From assembly GCA_036843405.1 (NCBI GenBank), contig DAITSJ010000003.1:62001-126000 (forward strand): a DNA stretch of 64,000 nt, in the 5' to 3' direction. The notes beneath the pieces are model-generated. The model saw only the letters and a program-made list of their open reading frames with translations. It was not told the origin of the DNA and ran no database searches. Numbering within the stretch: position 1 is the stretch's first letter; every line of letters starts with the position of its first letter. Both the position numbers and the translations under genes were made by a program. Origin of the DNA: DGNJ01 sp002388905. GTDB taxonomy: Bacteria > Pseudomonadota > Gammaproteobacteria > Pseudomonadales > Porticoccaceae. This document shows, one piece after another, positions 53,665-62,145 of the stretch.

Positions 53665-55016
53665 TGGAAGACTTCGATTACGATCTTTTTGTTATCGGGG
53701 CCGGTTCCGGCGGGGTGCGCACCGCGCGCATGTCCGCCCAGTACGGTGCCCGCGTGGCCATCGCCGAGGACCGGCAACTGGGCGGGACCTGTGTCAATGT
53801 GGGCTGCATCCCCAAAAAGTTCTTCGTCTACGCCTCGGAATTTTCCCACGCGTTTCGCGACGCGGGGTCTTACGGTTGGCGCGTCGGGGAAACGGATTTT
53901 GACTGGCCCACGCTTCGAGACAACAAGACCCGGGAAATCGAGCGACTCAATGACGTTTACGGCAACCTTCTGGACAATGCCGGGGTGGACCTGGTGGAGG
54001 GCAGGGCCACCATTACCGGGCCCCAGAGCGTGCGCGTCGGCGAACGGCAGTTCAGAACCCGGTATATTCTGGTGGCGGTGGGAGGCTGGCCCTATGTGCC
54101 TGAGTTCCCGGGCCGCGAACACGTCATTTCCTCCAACGAGGTGTTCTATCTGGAGCACTTTCCCCGCCGGGTGGCCATTGTCGGTGGTGGCTATATCGCC
54201 GTGGAGTTTGCCGGTATTTTCCACGGGTTGGGAGTGGATACCCACCTGATCTACCGGGGCGAGCTTTTCCTGCGCGGCTTCGACCGGGATATCCGCCAGT
54301 CCCTGGCCGACCAGATGGCCGGGCAGGGCGTCGACGTGCGTTTCCAGAGCCACGTGGAGCGAGTCGACAAAAACGCCGACGGCACCCTGGCGGTGACCCT
54401 GGCCGAAGGCGACGTCCTGGAGGTGGATGCCGTGGTTTACGCCACCGGACGCCGTCCCATGACCGCCGGCCTGGGACTGGCGAATACCGCGGTCGAACTG
54501 ACCGATACCGGTGCCATTGTCGTCGATGACCGCTTTCGGACGGCGGAACCCTCGATTTACGCGCTCGGGGATGTGATCGGCCATATGGAACTCACGCCGG
54601 TGGCCATCGCCGAGGGCATGGCCCTGTCCGCCAACCTGTTCAATGGCGGCGATACGACCATGGATTACGACAATATCCCCACGGCCATTTTCAGCCAGCC
54701 CCCCATCGGCACCGTGGGCCTGGACGAGGATGCGGCCCGGGAGCGCTACGGGGATATTCGGGTATACCGCACCAGCTTTCGTCCCTTAAAGCAGACGCTT
54801 ACCGGCGGCCACGACAAGATCATGATGAAGCTTATCGTCGATGCCGCCTCCGAACGGGTGGTGGGCTGCCATATGCTCGGCGACGAGGCCGGCGAGATTA
54901 TTCAGGGCTTTGCGGTGGCCATGAAGGCCGGCGCCACCAAGGCGGACTTCGACGCGACAGTGGGGGTTCATCCCACCGCCGCCGAGGAGTTTGTTACCAT
55001 GCGCAGCCCCGTCTGA
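53664..55016 (+). CDS. gor: Glutathione-disulfide reductase
   Basis: This 450-residue flavoenzyme reduces oxidised glutathione with NADPH. The active disulfide CVNVGC is Cys43-Cys48, the nucleotide motif is GGGYIAVEFAGIFHG, and the C-terminal base is His in VGVHPTAAEE. ATG 53664 gives the same length as E. coli Gor (450) and best spacing from the GGAGA ribosome site; ATG 53649 and 53661 are alternatives. The sequence around LIYRGELFLRGFD fits the NADPH-binding Arg pattern of proteobacterial Gor. The start overlaps the end of cysG, so they are likely co-transcribed. Confidence 0.95.
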   Translation: MEDFDYDLFVIGAGSGGVRTARMSAQYGARVAIAEDRQLGGTCVNVGCIPKKFFVYASEFSHAFRDAGSYGWRVGETDFDWPTLRDNKTREIERLNDVYGNLLDNAGVDLVEGRATITGPQSVRVGERQFRTRYILVAVGGWPYVPEFPGREHVISSNEVFYLEHFPRRVAIVGGGYIAVEFAGIFHGLGVDTHLIYRGELFLRGFDRDIRQSLADQMAGQGVDVRFQSHVERVDKNADGTLAVTLAEGDVLEVDAVVYATGRRPMTAGLGLANTAVELTDTGAIVVDDRFRTAEPSIYALGDVIGHMELTPVAIAEGMALSANLFNGGDTTMDYDNIPTAIFSQPPIGTVGLDEDAARERYGDIRVYRTSFRPLKQTLTGGHDKIMMKLIVDAASERVVGCHMLGDEAGEIIQGFAVAMKAGATKADFDATVGVHPTAAEEFVTMRSPV

Positions 55017-55083
55017 CATCAACCAGAGCACTACCCTGTGGTGTGCGAAGCGGGCATCAAGTAGATACTGGAGCAATCAATCC

Positions 55084-55929
55084 ATGAGCTTTACCGGAAC
55101 AGAGCGCTATGTCGCCACTGAAGACCTGCGAATGGCGGTCAACGCCGCCGTCAACCTGCAGCGTCCGCTGCTGATCAAGGGTGAGCCCGGCACCGGCAAG
55201 ACCCTGCTCGCCGAGGAAGTGGCGGCGGCCCTGGGCAAGCCCCTCATAGCCTGGCATATCAAATCCACCACCAAAGCCCAGCAGGGGCTGTACGAATACG
55301 ATGCGGTATCCCGGCTGCGGGATTCCCAGCTCGGCGACGAGCGGGTTCACGATATCCGCAACTACATCCGCAAGGGCAAGCTCTGGGAAGCCTTCGAATC
55401 CGACGAGCAGGTGGTATTGCTTATCGATGAGGTGGACAAGGCCGATATCGAGTTTCCCAACGACCTGCTCCTTGAACTGGACCGCATGGAGTTCCATGTC
55501 TACGAGACAGGGGAAACCATCAGGGCGAAACAGCGTCCCATTGTCATCATCACCAGCAACAACGAGAAGGAGTTGCCCGACGCTTTCCTGCGCCGCTGTT
55601 TTTTCCACTTCATCAAGTTTCCCGACCGGGAAACCATGGAGGATATCATCGGTGTGCACTTTCCGGACATCAAGAAGAACCTGCTGAGCGAAGCCCTGGA
55701 TGTCTTTTTCGAAGTGCGGGATATTCCCGGCCTCAAGAAAAAACCGTCCACGTCCGAGATGATCGACTGGTTGAAGCTGCTGGTCTCGGACGATATTCCC
55801 GACGATATTCTCAAGGACAGGGACCCCAGCAAGGCCATTCCACCGCTCTATGGCGCCCTTTTGAAAAACGAGCAGGACGTGCATATGCTGGAACGGCTGG
55901 CATTCATGATGCGGCGAGAAGGGCGCTAA
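55084..55929 (+). CDS. MoxR-family AAA+ ATPase
   Basis: This 281-residue protein is a MoxR-type AAA+ ATPase: Walker A GEPGTGKT at residues 33-40, Walker B LLIDEVDKAD at 113-121, and a sensor region VIITSNNEKELPDAFLRRC. MoxR proteins remodel or activate enzymes together with a VWA-domain partner, often for metal or cofactor insertion. The VWA gene begins on the next base, so the pair is a true operon. No client gene (dehydrogenase, oxygenase, oxidase) stands beside them. The start was chosen at ATG 55084; nothing supports the open frame before it. Confidence 0.92.
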   Translation: MSFTGTERYVATEDLRMAVNAAVNLQRPLLIKGEPGTGKTLLAEEVAAALGKPLIAWHIKSTTKAQQGLYEYDAVSRLRDSQLGDERVHDIRNYIRKGKLWEAFESDEQVVLLIDEVDKADIEFPNDLLLELDRMEFHVYETGETIRAKQRPIVIITSNNEKELPDAFLRRCFFHFIKFPDRETMEDIIGVHFPDIKKNLLSEALDVFFEVRDIPGLKKKPSTSEMIDWLKLLVSDDIPDDILKDRDPSKAIPPLYGALLKNEQDVHMLERLAFMMRREGR

Positions 55930-57105
55930 ATGCTGCTTAATTTCTTCGACGGGCTGCGCAGGGCCGGGGTGCCGGTTTCGCTTAATGAGTTGCTGACGCT
56001 CTACGAGGCCCTGGACAACCACCTGGCCTTTGGCAGCGTCGACGATTTTTATCTCCTGTCCCGGACCTGCATGGTCAAGGACGAGAAATATTACGACCGG
56101 TTCGACAGGGCTTTTTCCCTGTATTTCCGCGAGCTGGAATCCCTGGACGATTTTCTCGAGGCCCTCATCCCCGAAGACTGGCTGCGCAACGAGTTCGAGA
56201 AAAGCCTGACCGACGAGGAGAAGGCCAAGATTGAGAGCATGGGCGGCCTGGAAAAACTCATCGAGGAATTCAAGAAACGCCTCGAGGAACAGAAGAGCCG
56301 CCACCAGAAGGGCAGCAAGTGGATCGGGACCGGCGGCGACTCCCCGTTCGGCAACAGCGGTTACAACCCCGAGGGTATCCGGGTGGGCGGCGAGAGCCGG
56401 GAAAGGCGCGCGATCAAGACCTGGGAGAAGCGTGAGTTCCGCAACCTGGACGATTCCGTGGAGGTGGGTACCCGCAATATCAAGGTGGCTCTGCGGCGCC
56501 TGCGCCAGTTCGCGCGCACCGGCGCCCGGGACGAACTGGACCTGGACGATACCATCAAATCAACGGCCCGCAATGCCGGTCTGCTCGACCTGAAGATGGT
56601 TCCCGAGCGCCATAACGCCGTCAAGGTGCTGGTTTTTTTCGACGTGGGTGGTTCCATGGATGCTCACGTCAGGGTTTGCGAGGAACTGTTCTCCGCCACA
56701 AGGAGTGAGTTCAAGCACCTCGAATACTTTTATTTTCACAACATGTTTTACGACTTTGTCTGGCGCGACAACAAGCTGCGCTTCAGCGATAAGCTACACA
56801 CCTGGGACCTGCTCCACACCTACGGCAGTGATTACCGGGTTATTGTTGTCGGCGATGCCTCCATGTCGCCCTACGAGGTAACAGCCGTGGGCGGTGGTAT
56901 CGACTATTTCAACGAAGAGCCCGGTGCGCTCTGGCTGCAACGACTTGCCGGCACCTACGAAAAGCTGGTGTGGCTGAATCCGGTGGAGGCTGACTACTGG
57001 GAATACACGCCGTCGATCCGCATGATTCGACAGTTGGTGTCGGACCGTATGTTTCCCCTGACCCTGGGCGGTCTGGAAGAGGCAATGACGGTGCTCTCCC
57101 GCTAG
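55930..57105 (+). CDS. VWA-domain (CoxE-like) protein
   Basis: This 391-residue protein has an N-terminal helical region, a charged linker (about residues 95-170) and a C-terminal VWA domain. The metal site (MIDAS) is DVGGS at residues 238-242, a DxGxS variant of the usual DxSxS. The end (YWEYTPSIRMIRQLVSDRMFPLTLGGLEEAM) is typical of CoxE-like VWA proteins. It directly follows the MoxR ATPase gene and should work with it, as in MoxR-VWA chaperone pairs that activate metalloenzymes. hrpA follows after 40 bases. The client is unknown. Confidence 0.92.
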   Translation: MLLNFFDGLRRAGVPVSLNELLTLYEALDNHLAFGSVDDFYLLSRTCMVKDEKYYDRFDRAFSLYFRELESLDDFLEALIPEDWLRNEFEKSLTDEEKAKIESMGGLEKLIEEFKKRLEEQKSRHQKGSKWIGTGGDSPFGNSGYNPEGIRVGGESRERRAIKTWEKREFRNLDDSVEVGTRNIKVALRRLRQFARTGARDELDLDDTIKSTARNAGLLDLKMVPERHNAVKVLVFFDVGGSMDAHVRVCEELFSATRSEFKHLEYFYFHNMFYDFVWRDNKLRFSDKLHTWDLLHTYGSDYRVIVVGDASMSPYEVTAVGGGIDYFNEEPGALWLQRLAGTYEKLVWLNPVEADYWEYTPSIRMIRQLVSDRMFPLTLGGLEEAMTVLSR

Positions 57106-57145
57106 TTTTTCCGCTCCCGCCCCCTACCTTGAAAACCTCTCTGAC

Positions 57146-60100
57146 GTGACCGCTGCCGAAGAAACCACAGAGCAACAACCGGGCCGGCTCGCCGGCGATA
57201 TCGGGCGTGCGATGATTGCCGATCGCGACGGGTTCGCCCGCCGCCTGGCCGGGTTGCGCCGTCGCCTCAAGCAGGGCAAGCCGGCCGATATCGGGCTGGG
57301 TAAATTGGCGCGGGATCTCGAGGCCTCCGTTGCCCGGGTCGAGCACCGCCGCGCCGCCCGTCCCGAGATCCGGTACCCGGAAGATTTGCCGGTCAGCCAG
57401 CGCCGTGGTGCCATTGCCGAGGCACTGGCGCAATCCCAGGTAGTCGTAGTAGCGGGCGAAACCGGCTCCGGCAAGACCACCCAGCTGCCCAAGTTGTGTC
57501 TGGAGCTGGGCCGGGGTGCCGCCGGGATCATTGGCCATACCCAGCCGCGCCGGATCGCCGCCCGCTCGGTGGCCGGCCGCATTGCCGAGGAACTGGCAAC
57601 ACCGCTGGGCGGCAAAGTGGGCTACCAGGTGCGTTTCAGCGACCAGACCGGTGACGATACCCTGGTCAAGCTGATGACCGACGGTATCCTGCTGGCCGAG
57701 ATTCACAGCGATCCCGATTTGAGTCGATACGATACCCTGATCATCGATGAAGCCCACGAGCGCAGCCTCAATATCGATTTCCTGCTGGGCTACATCAAAA
57801 AAATTCTTCCCCGCCGCCCGGACCTGAAAGTCATCATCACTTCCGCCACCATCGACGTGGCCCGTTTTTCAGAGCACTTCGGCAACGCCCCGGTGGTGGA
57901 GGTTACTGGCCGGACTTACCCCGTGGAAATCCGTTACCGACCGCCCGCCGAGGCTGACGAGGATATCTACGGGGCGATTGTCGACGGCGTGGGAGAACTG
58001 CTGGCGGAAAGCGGCCGGGGCGATATTCTGGTATTCCTGAGCGGCGAGCGGGAGATTCGCGAAACGGCGAACGCCCTGCGCCGCGCCGAACTGAACGATC
58101 TGGAGATACTGCCCCTCTACGCCCGCCTGAGCGTTTCCGACCAGGACCGCATTTTCCGTCCCGGCAAGGGGCCACGACTGACCCGGGTGGTACTCGCCAC
58201 CAATGTCGCGGAAACCTCCCTGACGGTGCCGGGCATTCGCTATGTCATCGATACCGGATACGCCCGCATCAGCCGTTACAGTTACCGCAGCAAGGTGCAG
58301 CGTCTGCCGGTGGAGCCGGTCTCCCAGGCCAGTGCCAACCAGCGTGCTGGCCGTTGTGGCCGGCTCGGGCCGGGTGTCTGCCTGCGCCTGTACGACGAGA
58401 CCGACTTCCTCAACCGGCCCCGGTTTACCGATCCGGAGATCGTGCGCACCAACCTGGCCTCGGTCATCCTGCAAATGCTGGGCATGGGCGTTGGTGATAT
58501 CCGGGAATTTCCCTTTGTCGATCCCCCGGATCGGCGCCTGATCAACGACGGCTTCCAGTTGCTCGCGGAACTGGAGGCAGTGACCGGCGACGGCCGGCTG
58601 ACCCCCCTGGGACGCCAGCTCGGCCGTTTGCCCCTGGATCCCAGGCTGGGTCGCATGCTGCTGGCGGCGGAGCGGGAGGGTGCCTTGAAGGAGGCGCTGG
58701 TGATCACCTCGGCCCTGAGCATCCAGGACCCCCGGGAGCGGCCCGCCGACAAGCGCCAGGCGGCCGACGAAAAGCACCGGGAATGGTCGGACAAGGAGTC
58801 GGATTTCCAGTCACTGCTCAACCTCTGGAACCATTTCGAGGAAAAGCGCCAGGCATTGTCCCGCAGCCAGTTCAGCCACTATTGCCACAGCCGGTTCGTA
58901 TCCTACCGGCGCATGCGTGAGTGGCGGGATCTGCATCATCAGTTGCACCTGGCCTGCCGGGATATCAAGTTACGGGAAAATCGCCAGCCCGGTGCCTATG
59001 GACCGGTGCACCGGGCGCTTCTTACGGGCCTGCTCAGCCACGTCGGTTTCCGCCACCAGGACCGGGAGTACCTGGGTGCGCGCAACCGTAAATTCCACAT
59101 CTTCCCGGGCTCCGGCCTCGCCAGGTCCGCGCCCAAGTGGGTGATGGCCGGGGAACTGATTGAAACGAGCCGGCTCTTTGCCCATCAGGTGGCCCGTATC
59201 GATCCGGACTGGTTGCCGGAACTGGCCGCCCACCTGGTCAGGAAGAACCACTTCGAACCCCATTACGATGCCCGACGGGGGCAGGTTATGGCCTATGAGC
59301 GCCAGACCCTGTTCGGCCTCACGATCCTGGAGCGCAAGCGGGTCGCCTTTGCAGCCATCGATCCGGTGATCGCCCGGGAGGTCTTTATCCAGAGCGCGCT
59401 GGTGGAAGACCGGTACCGGGGAAAGGGGTCCTTCGCCCGCCATAACCGGGGGCTGATTGCGGATCTCAAGGAACTGGAGGACCGACTGCGGCGCCGGGAT
59501 ATCGTTATCGACGAGCGGGCCATTTACCGTTTCTACGACGAACGGGTGCCGCCGGACATCTGTGGCCTGCGGGCGTTCGAGCAGTGGCGTAAAAAAGCGG
59601 AGGGAACGAATCCCGAACTGCTGTACCTGGATCGTCAGACCCTGGTGGAGTCGGGCCACGAACGGGAAGCGGAGGCCCAGTTTCCAAAGTCCCTGGAATG
59701 GCAGGGTACCGAATACCGGCTTCATTACCGGTTCGAGCCCGGGCACCCGGAGGACGGCGTGACAATCGATATTCCCATCGCGCTCTTGCACCAGGCCCCC
59801 GTTTATCGTTTCCAGTGGCTGGTCCCCGGCCTGCTCAGGGACAAGTGCATCGCCCTGGTCAAGGGGCTGGCCAAACCGTTGCGCAAGCAGTTCGTGCCAG
59901 TGCCGGATTATGTGGACCGGGCCCTGGCGGGGGCGGAGCCGCAAAACCGTCCACTGGGCGCTGTCCTCGGCGAGCAGTTGAAACGGCACACGGGCGTGGA
60001 AATTCCGGAAGACAGTTGGGACGAGTCCGGTCTGGAGGATTTTTATCGGGCCAATTTCCTGCTGCTGGATGAAAATCGCAAGCCCCTGGCCTCGGGTCGG

Positions 60101-61054
60101 AACCTGGAGAAACTCAGGGATCGGTACCGGGACCAGGTGCAGGCGACCATTCAGGAGGCGGCGGACGACGCCCAGGTTCGCGAGGGGATCGTGTGCTGGG
60201 ATTTCGGCGACCTGCCGGAAAGGCAGCGGCTGCGCCGCAAGGACCTGGAAATAAACGTCTATCCGGCACTGGTGGATCGCGGCGCCAGCGTTGCCCTGCA
60301 GCCCATGGATACAGCCGTCGAGGCGGAAAGGCTGACCCGGGACGGCCTTGTGCGCCTGGCCATGCTGGTACATGGTCAGCCGGCCAAATTCCTGACCAGG
60401 GACCTGTTCAAGGGACGGGAACTGCAGCTGGTGGCGGCGGGTCTGGGGGATCGGGAATCCCTGGTGGCGGATGTGATTTGGGCCGCTTATGGCTCGGCAC
60501 TGCTGCCCGGGACGGGCGTGATCCGCACCCGGGCCGATTTCGAGGCCGCCCTGAACCGGGCCAGGGGCGAAATCGTGCCGATTGCCCGGCATTACGAAAA
60601 GTCTCTGGCGGCCCTGACCGGTTCCCTGAAGGCTGTCAATGAGTGGCTGGCAAAACGGCGGGAAGCCTATCCGGAGGTGGTTGAGAATATCGAACGCCAG
60701 TTGGCTTTCCTCTTTCGTCCCGGTTTCCTGGCGGCAACCGACGATTTCTGGCTGCGTCAGTACCCCCGCTACATCCAGGCAGCCGAAGTGCGATTGGAAA
60801 AGCTACCGGCCCAGGTGGACAGGAACCGGGCGATTATCGGCGAAACCGGGACCATGCTCGACGAGATCGACAGCCTGATGGCGAAAGAGCGGGTACTTTC
60901 CGCCGATGTTCGCCGGGAAATCGAAACCTATCATTTCATGATCGAGGAATACCGGGTTTCTGTATTCGCCCAGGTGCTCAAGACCGCGCTGCCGGTGTCG
61001 ACAAAGCGCATCCGCAAGCAATACGGGGTTATTGCCGACAGGTTGCGGGCCTGA
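57146..61054 (+). CDS. hrpA: ATP-dependent RNA helicase HrpA
   Basis: This 1302-residue DEAH-box helicase has Walker A GETGSGKT (residues 104-111) and DEAH (201-204), followed by motifs SATI, NVAETSLTVPGI and QRAGRCGR. The C-terminal half carries the long DUF3418-type region typical of HrpA (for example LWNHFEEKRQALSRSQFSHYCHSRFVSYRRMREWRDLHHQL, given only in part). HrpA resolves stalled ribosomes in E. coli. The start is GTG 57146, with CTCTCTGAC before it and no clear ribosome site, so it may be coupled to the VWA gene upstream. Confidence 0.95.
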   Translation: MTAAEETTEQQPGRLAGDIGRAMIADRDGFARRLAGLRRRLKQGKPADIGLGKLARDLEASVARVEHRRAARPEIRYPEDLPVSQRRGAIAEALAQSQVVVVAGETGSGKTTQLPKLCLELGRGAAGIIGHTQPRRIAARSVAGRIAEELATPLGGKVGYQVRFSDQTGDDTLVKLMTDGILLAEIHSDPDLSRYDTLIIDEAHERSLNIDFLLGYIKKILPRRPDLKVIITSATIDVARFSEHFGNAPVVEVTGRTYPVEIRYRPPAEADEDIYGAIVDGVGELLAESGRGDILVFLSGEREIRETANALRRAELNDLEILPLYARLSVSDQDRIFRPGKGPRLTRVVLATNVAETSLTVPGIRYVIDTGYARISRYSYRSKVQRLPVEPVSQASANQRAGRCGRLGPGVCLRLYDETDFLNRPRFTDPEIVRTNLASVILQMLGMGVGDIREFPFVDPPDRRLINDGFQLLAELEAVTGDGRLTPLGRQLGRLPLDPRLGRMLLAAEREGALKEALVITSALSIQDPRERPADKRQAADEKHREWSDKESDFQSLLNLWNHFEEKRQALSRSQFSHYCHSRFVSYRRMREWRDLHHQLHLACRDIKLRENRQPGAYGPVHRALLTGLLSHVGFRHQDREYLGARNRKFHIFPGSGLARSAPKWVMAGELIETSRLFAHQVARIDPDWLPELAAHLVRKNHFEPHYDARRGQVMAYERQTLFGLTILERKRVAFAAIDPVIAREVFIQSALVEDRYRGKGSFARHNRGLIADLKELEDRLRRRDIVIDERAIYRFYDERVPPDICGLRAFEQWRKKAEGTNPELLYLDRQTLVESGHEREAEAQFPKSLEWQGTEYRLHYRFEPGHPEDGVTIDIPIALLHQAPVYRFQWLVPGLLRDKCIALVKGLAKPLRKQFVPVPDYVDRALAGAEPQNRPLGAVLGEQLKRHTGVEIPEDSWDESGLEDFYRANFLLLDENRKPLASGRNLEKLRDRYRDQVQATIQEAADDAQVREGIVCWDFGDLPERQRLRRKDLEINVYPALVDRGASVALQPMDTAVEAERLTRDGLVRLAMLVHGQPAKFLTRDLFKGRELQLVAAGLGDRESLVADVIWAAYGSALLPGTGVIRTRADFEAALNRARGEIVPIARHYEKSLAALTGSLKAVNEWLAKRREAYPEVVENIERQLAFLFRPGFLAATDDFWLRQYPRYIQAAEVRLEKLPAQVDRNRAIIGETGTMLDEIDSLMAKERVLSADVRREIETYHFMIEEYRVSVFAQVLKTALPVSTKRIRKQYGVIADRLRA

Positions 61055-61228
61055 GTTTGACGGTGCACTCGCCGGGGCGTATAAAACCGTCAGGAAACCG
61101 GTTACCTGCCGGGCCGGGAGGCCGACAATCATGCCAACACCAAACGCCAGGCCATCGGCCGCGATGACAGTGCTGTGCACAACGCGTACGACCGGATTGC
61201 GGGGCGACACCCCCACAGGGGTGCGGCA

Positions 61229-61981
61229 GTGACGGACAGGGATGATTTCGCCGGGACCCAGAAGCGCTTTGCCGCGCATGTGCGCGATCCCGAAAACCGG
61301 CCGCCGCCGGGAGATGTCGAGGACCGGCGCATGGCCATCTACCGGGACCTTGTCTACAACAACATCGAATCCTTCCTGGCCAATGGATTTCCGGTCCTGC
61401 GCCGGCTGACGCCGGGTGAGGCCTGGCACTCGCTGGTGCGGGATTTCATCATACGCCATCGCGCCGAATCCCCTTATTTCCTGGAAATCGGCAGGGAATT
61501 CCTCCATTACCTGCAGGAGGAGAGGGGCGAGCGGCCTGGCGATCCACCCTTTATGCTCGAACTGGCCCATTACGAATGGGTTGAGCTGATGCTCGATGTC
61601 TCCCGGGAGGGTATTCCCGACAACCGGGTCGAAACACCGGACCTGCTTCGGGAGCCTGTACAGGTATCGCCGCTGGCCTGGTCGTTGTCCTATCGCTACC
61701 CGGTACACCGCATCGGCGTCGACTACCAGCCCGAAACGTCGCCTGCCGAGCCCACATACCTGGTGGTTTATCGCAACCGCCAGGATCGGGTGAGATTTAT
61801 GGAAGCCAATGCCGTCACCGCCCGGCTGTTGCAGTTGCTGGAAGAGGAGGGGATGAACGGCGAGACGGCGCTGGCGGCGATTGCCGCGGAGCTGGGCCAC
61901 CCGGACCCGGCGGTGCTGATGTCGGCGGGCGCCGAACTGCTCGAAAAACTGTTTAATCGGGATATTCTCTACACGCCCTGA
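61229..61981 (+). CDS. HvfC/BufC-family (DUF2063) protein
   Basis: This 250-residue protein opens TDRDDFAGTQKRFAAHVRDPENRPPP and continues EDRRMAIYRDLVYNNIESFLANGFPVLRRL, the classic DUF2063 N-terminal pattern. The C-terminal half (MLELAHYEWVELMLDVSREGIPDN) fits the same family. Such proteins normally pair with a DUF692 iron enzyme (HvfB/BufB) that modifies a small peptide, but no DUF692 gene is next to it here. GTG 61229 was chosen because it follows GGGGTGCGGCA and matches the family start; an in-frame ATG at 61175 would add 18 unconserved residues. The role of the lone protein is unknown. Confidence 0.85.
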   Translation: MTDRDDFAGTQKRFAAHVRDPENRPPPGDVEDRRMAIYRDLVYNNIESFLANGFPVLRRLTPGEAWHSLVRDFIIRHRAESPYFLEIGREFLHYLQEERGERPGDPPFMLELAHYEWVELMLDVSREGIPDNRVETPDLLREPVQVSPLAWSLSYRYPVHRIGVDYQPETSPAEPTYLVVYRNRQDRVRFMEANAVTARLLQLLEEEGMNGETALAAIAAELGHPDPAVLMSAGAELLEKLFNRDILYTP

Positions 61982-61985
61982 AAAG

Positions 61986-62073
61986 GCGTCACAAAAATAT
62001 CATCAAACCGTCACTAGAATATCATTGTCACATCATCAAAACGTCATGTAATTGTAATAAAAATGTCATTTTT
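61986..62073 (+). promoter_or_regulatory. Array of four Pho boxes (eight 11-bp half-sites)
   Basis: Pentamers of the form (G/A)T(C/A)A(T/C) occur at 61988, 61999, 62010, 62021, 62032, 62043, 62054 and 62065, each exactly 11 bp after the last. That is the helical spacing of PhoB half-sites; each pair would bind one PhoB dimer. The array ends 72 bases before the porin start and lies just after the HvfC-like gene. A -10 element was not picked out with confidence. Confidence 0.8.
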
Positions 62074-62145
62074 CCCCTCCAAAATGTCCCTCGACAAGAT
62101 GGGCTAGGCGCCCTGTATCTCAATCTATCAACGAGGGGAAATATC

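Noticed and set aside
58970..60592. 540-codon minus-strand frame opposite hrpA
   Set aside because: The hrpA frame is continuous with all helicase motifs; the antisense frame has no recognisable domain.
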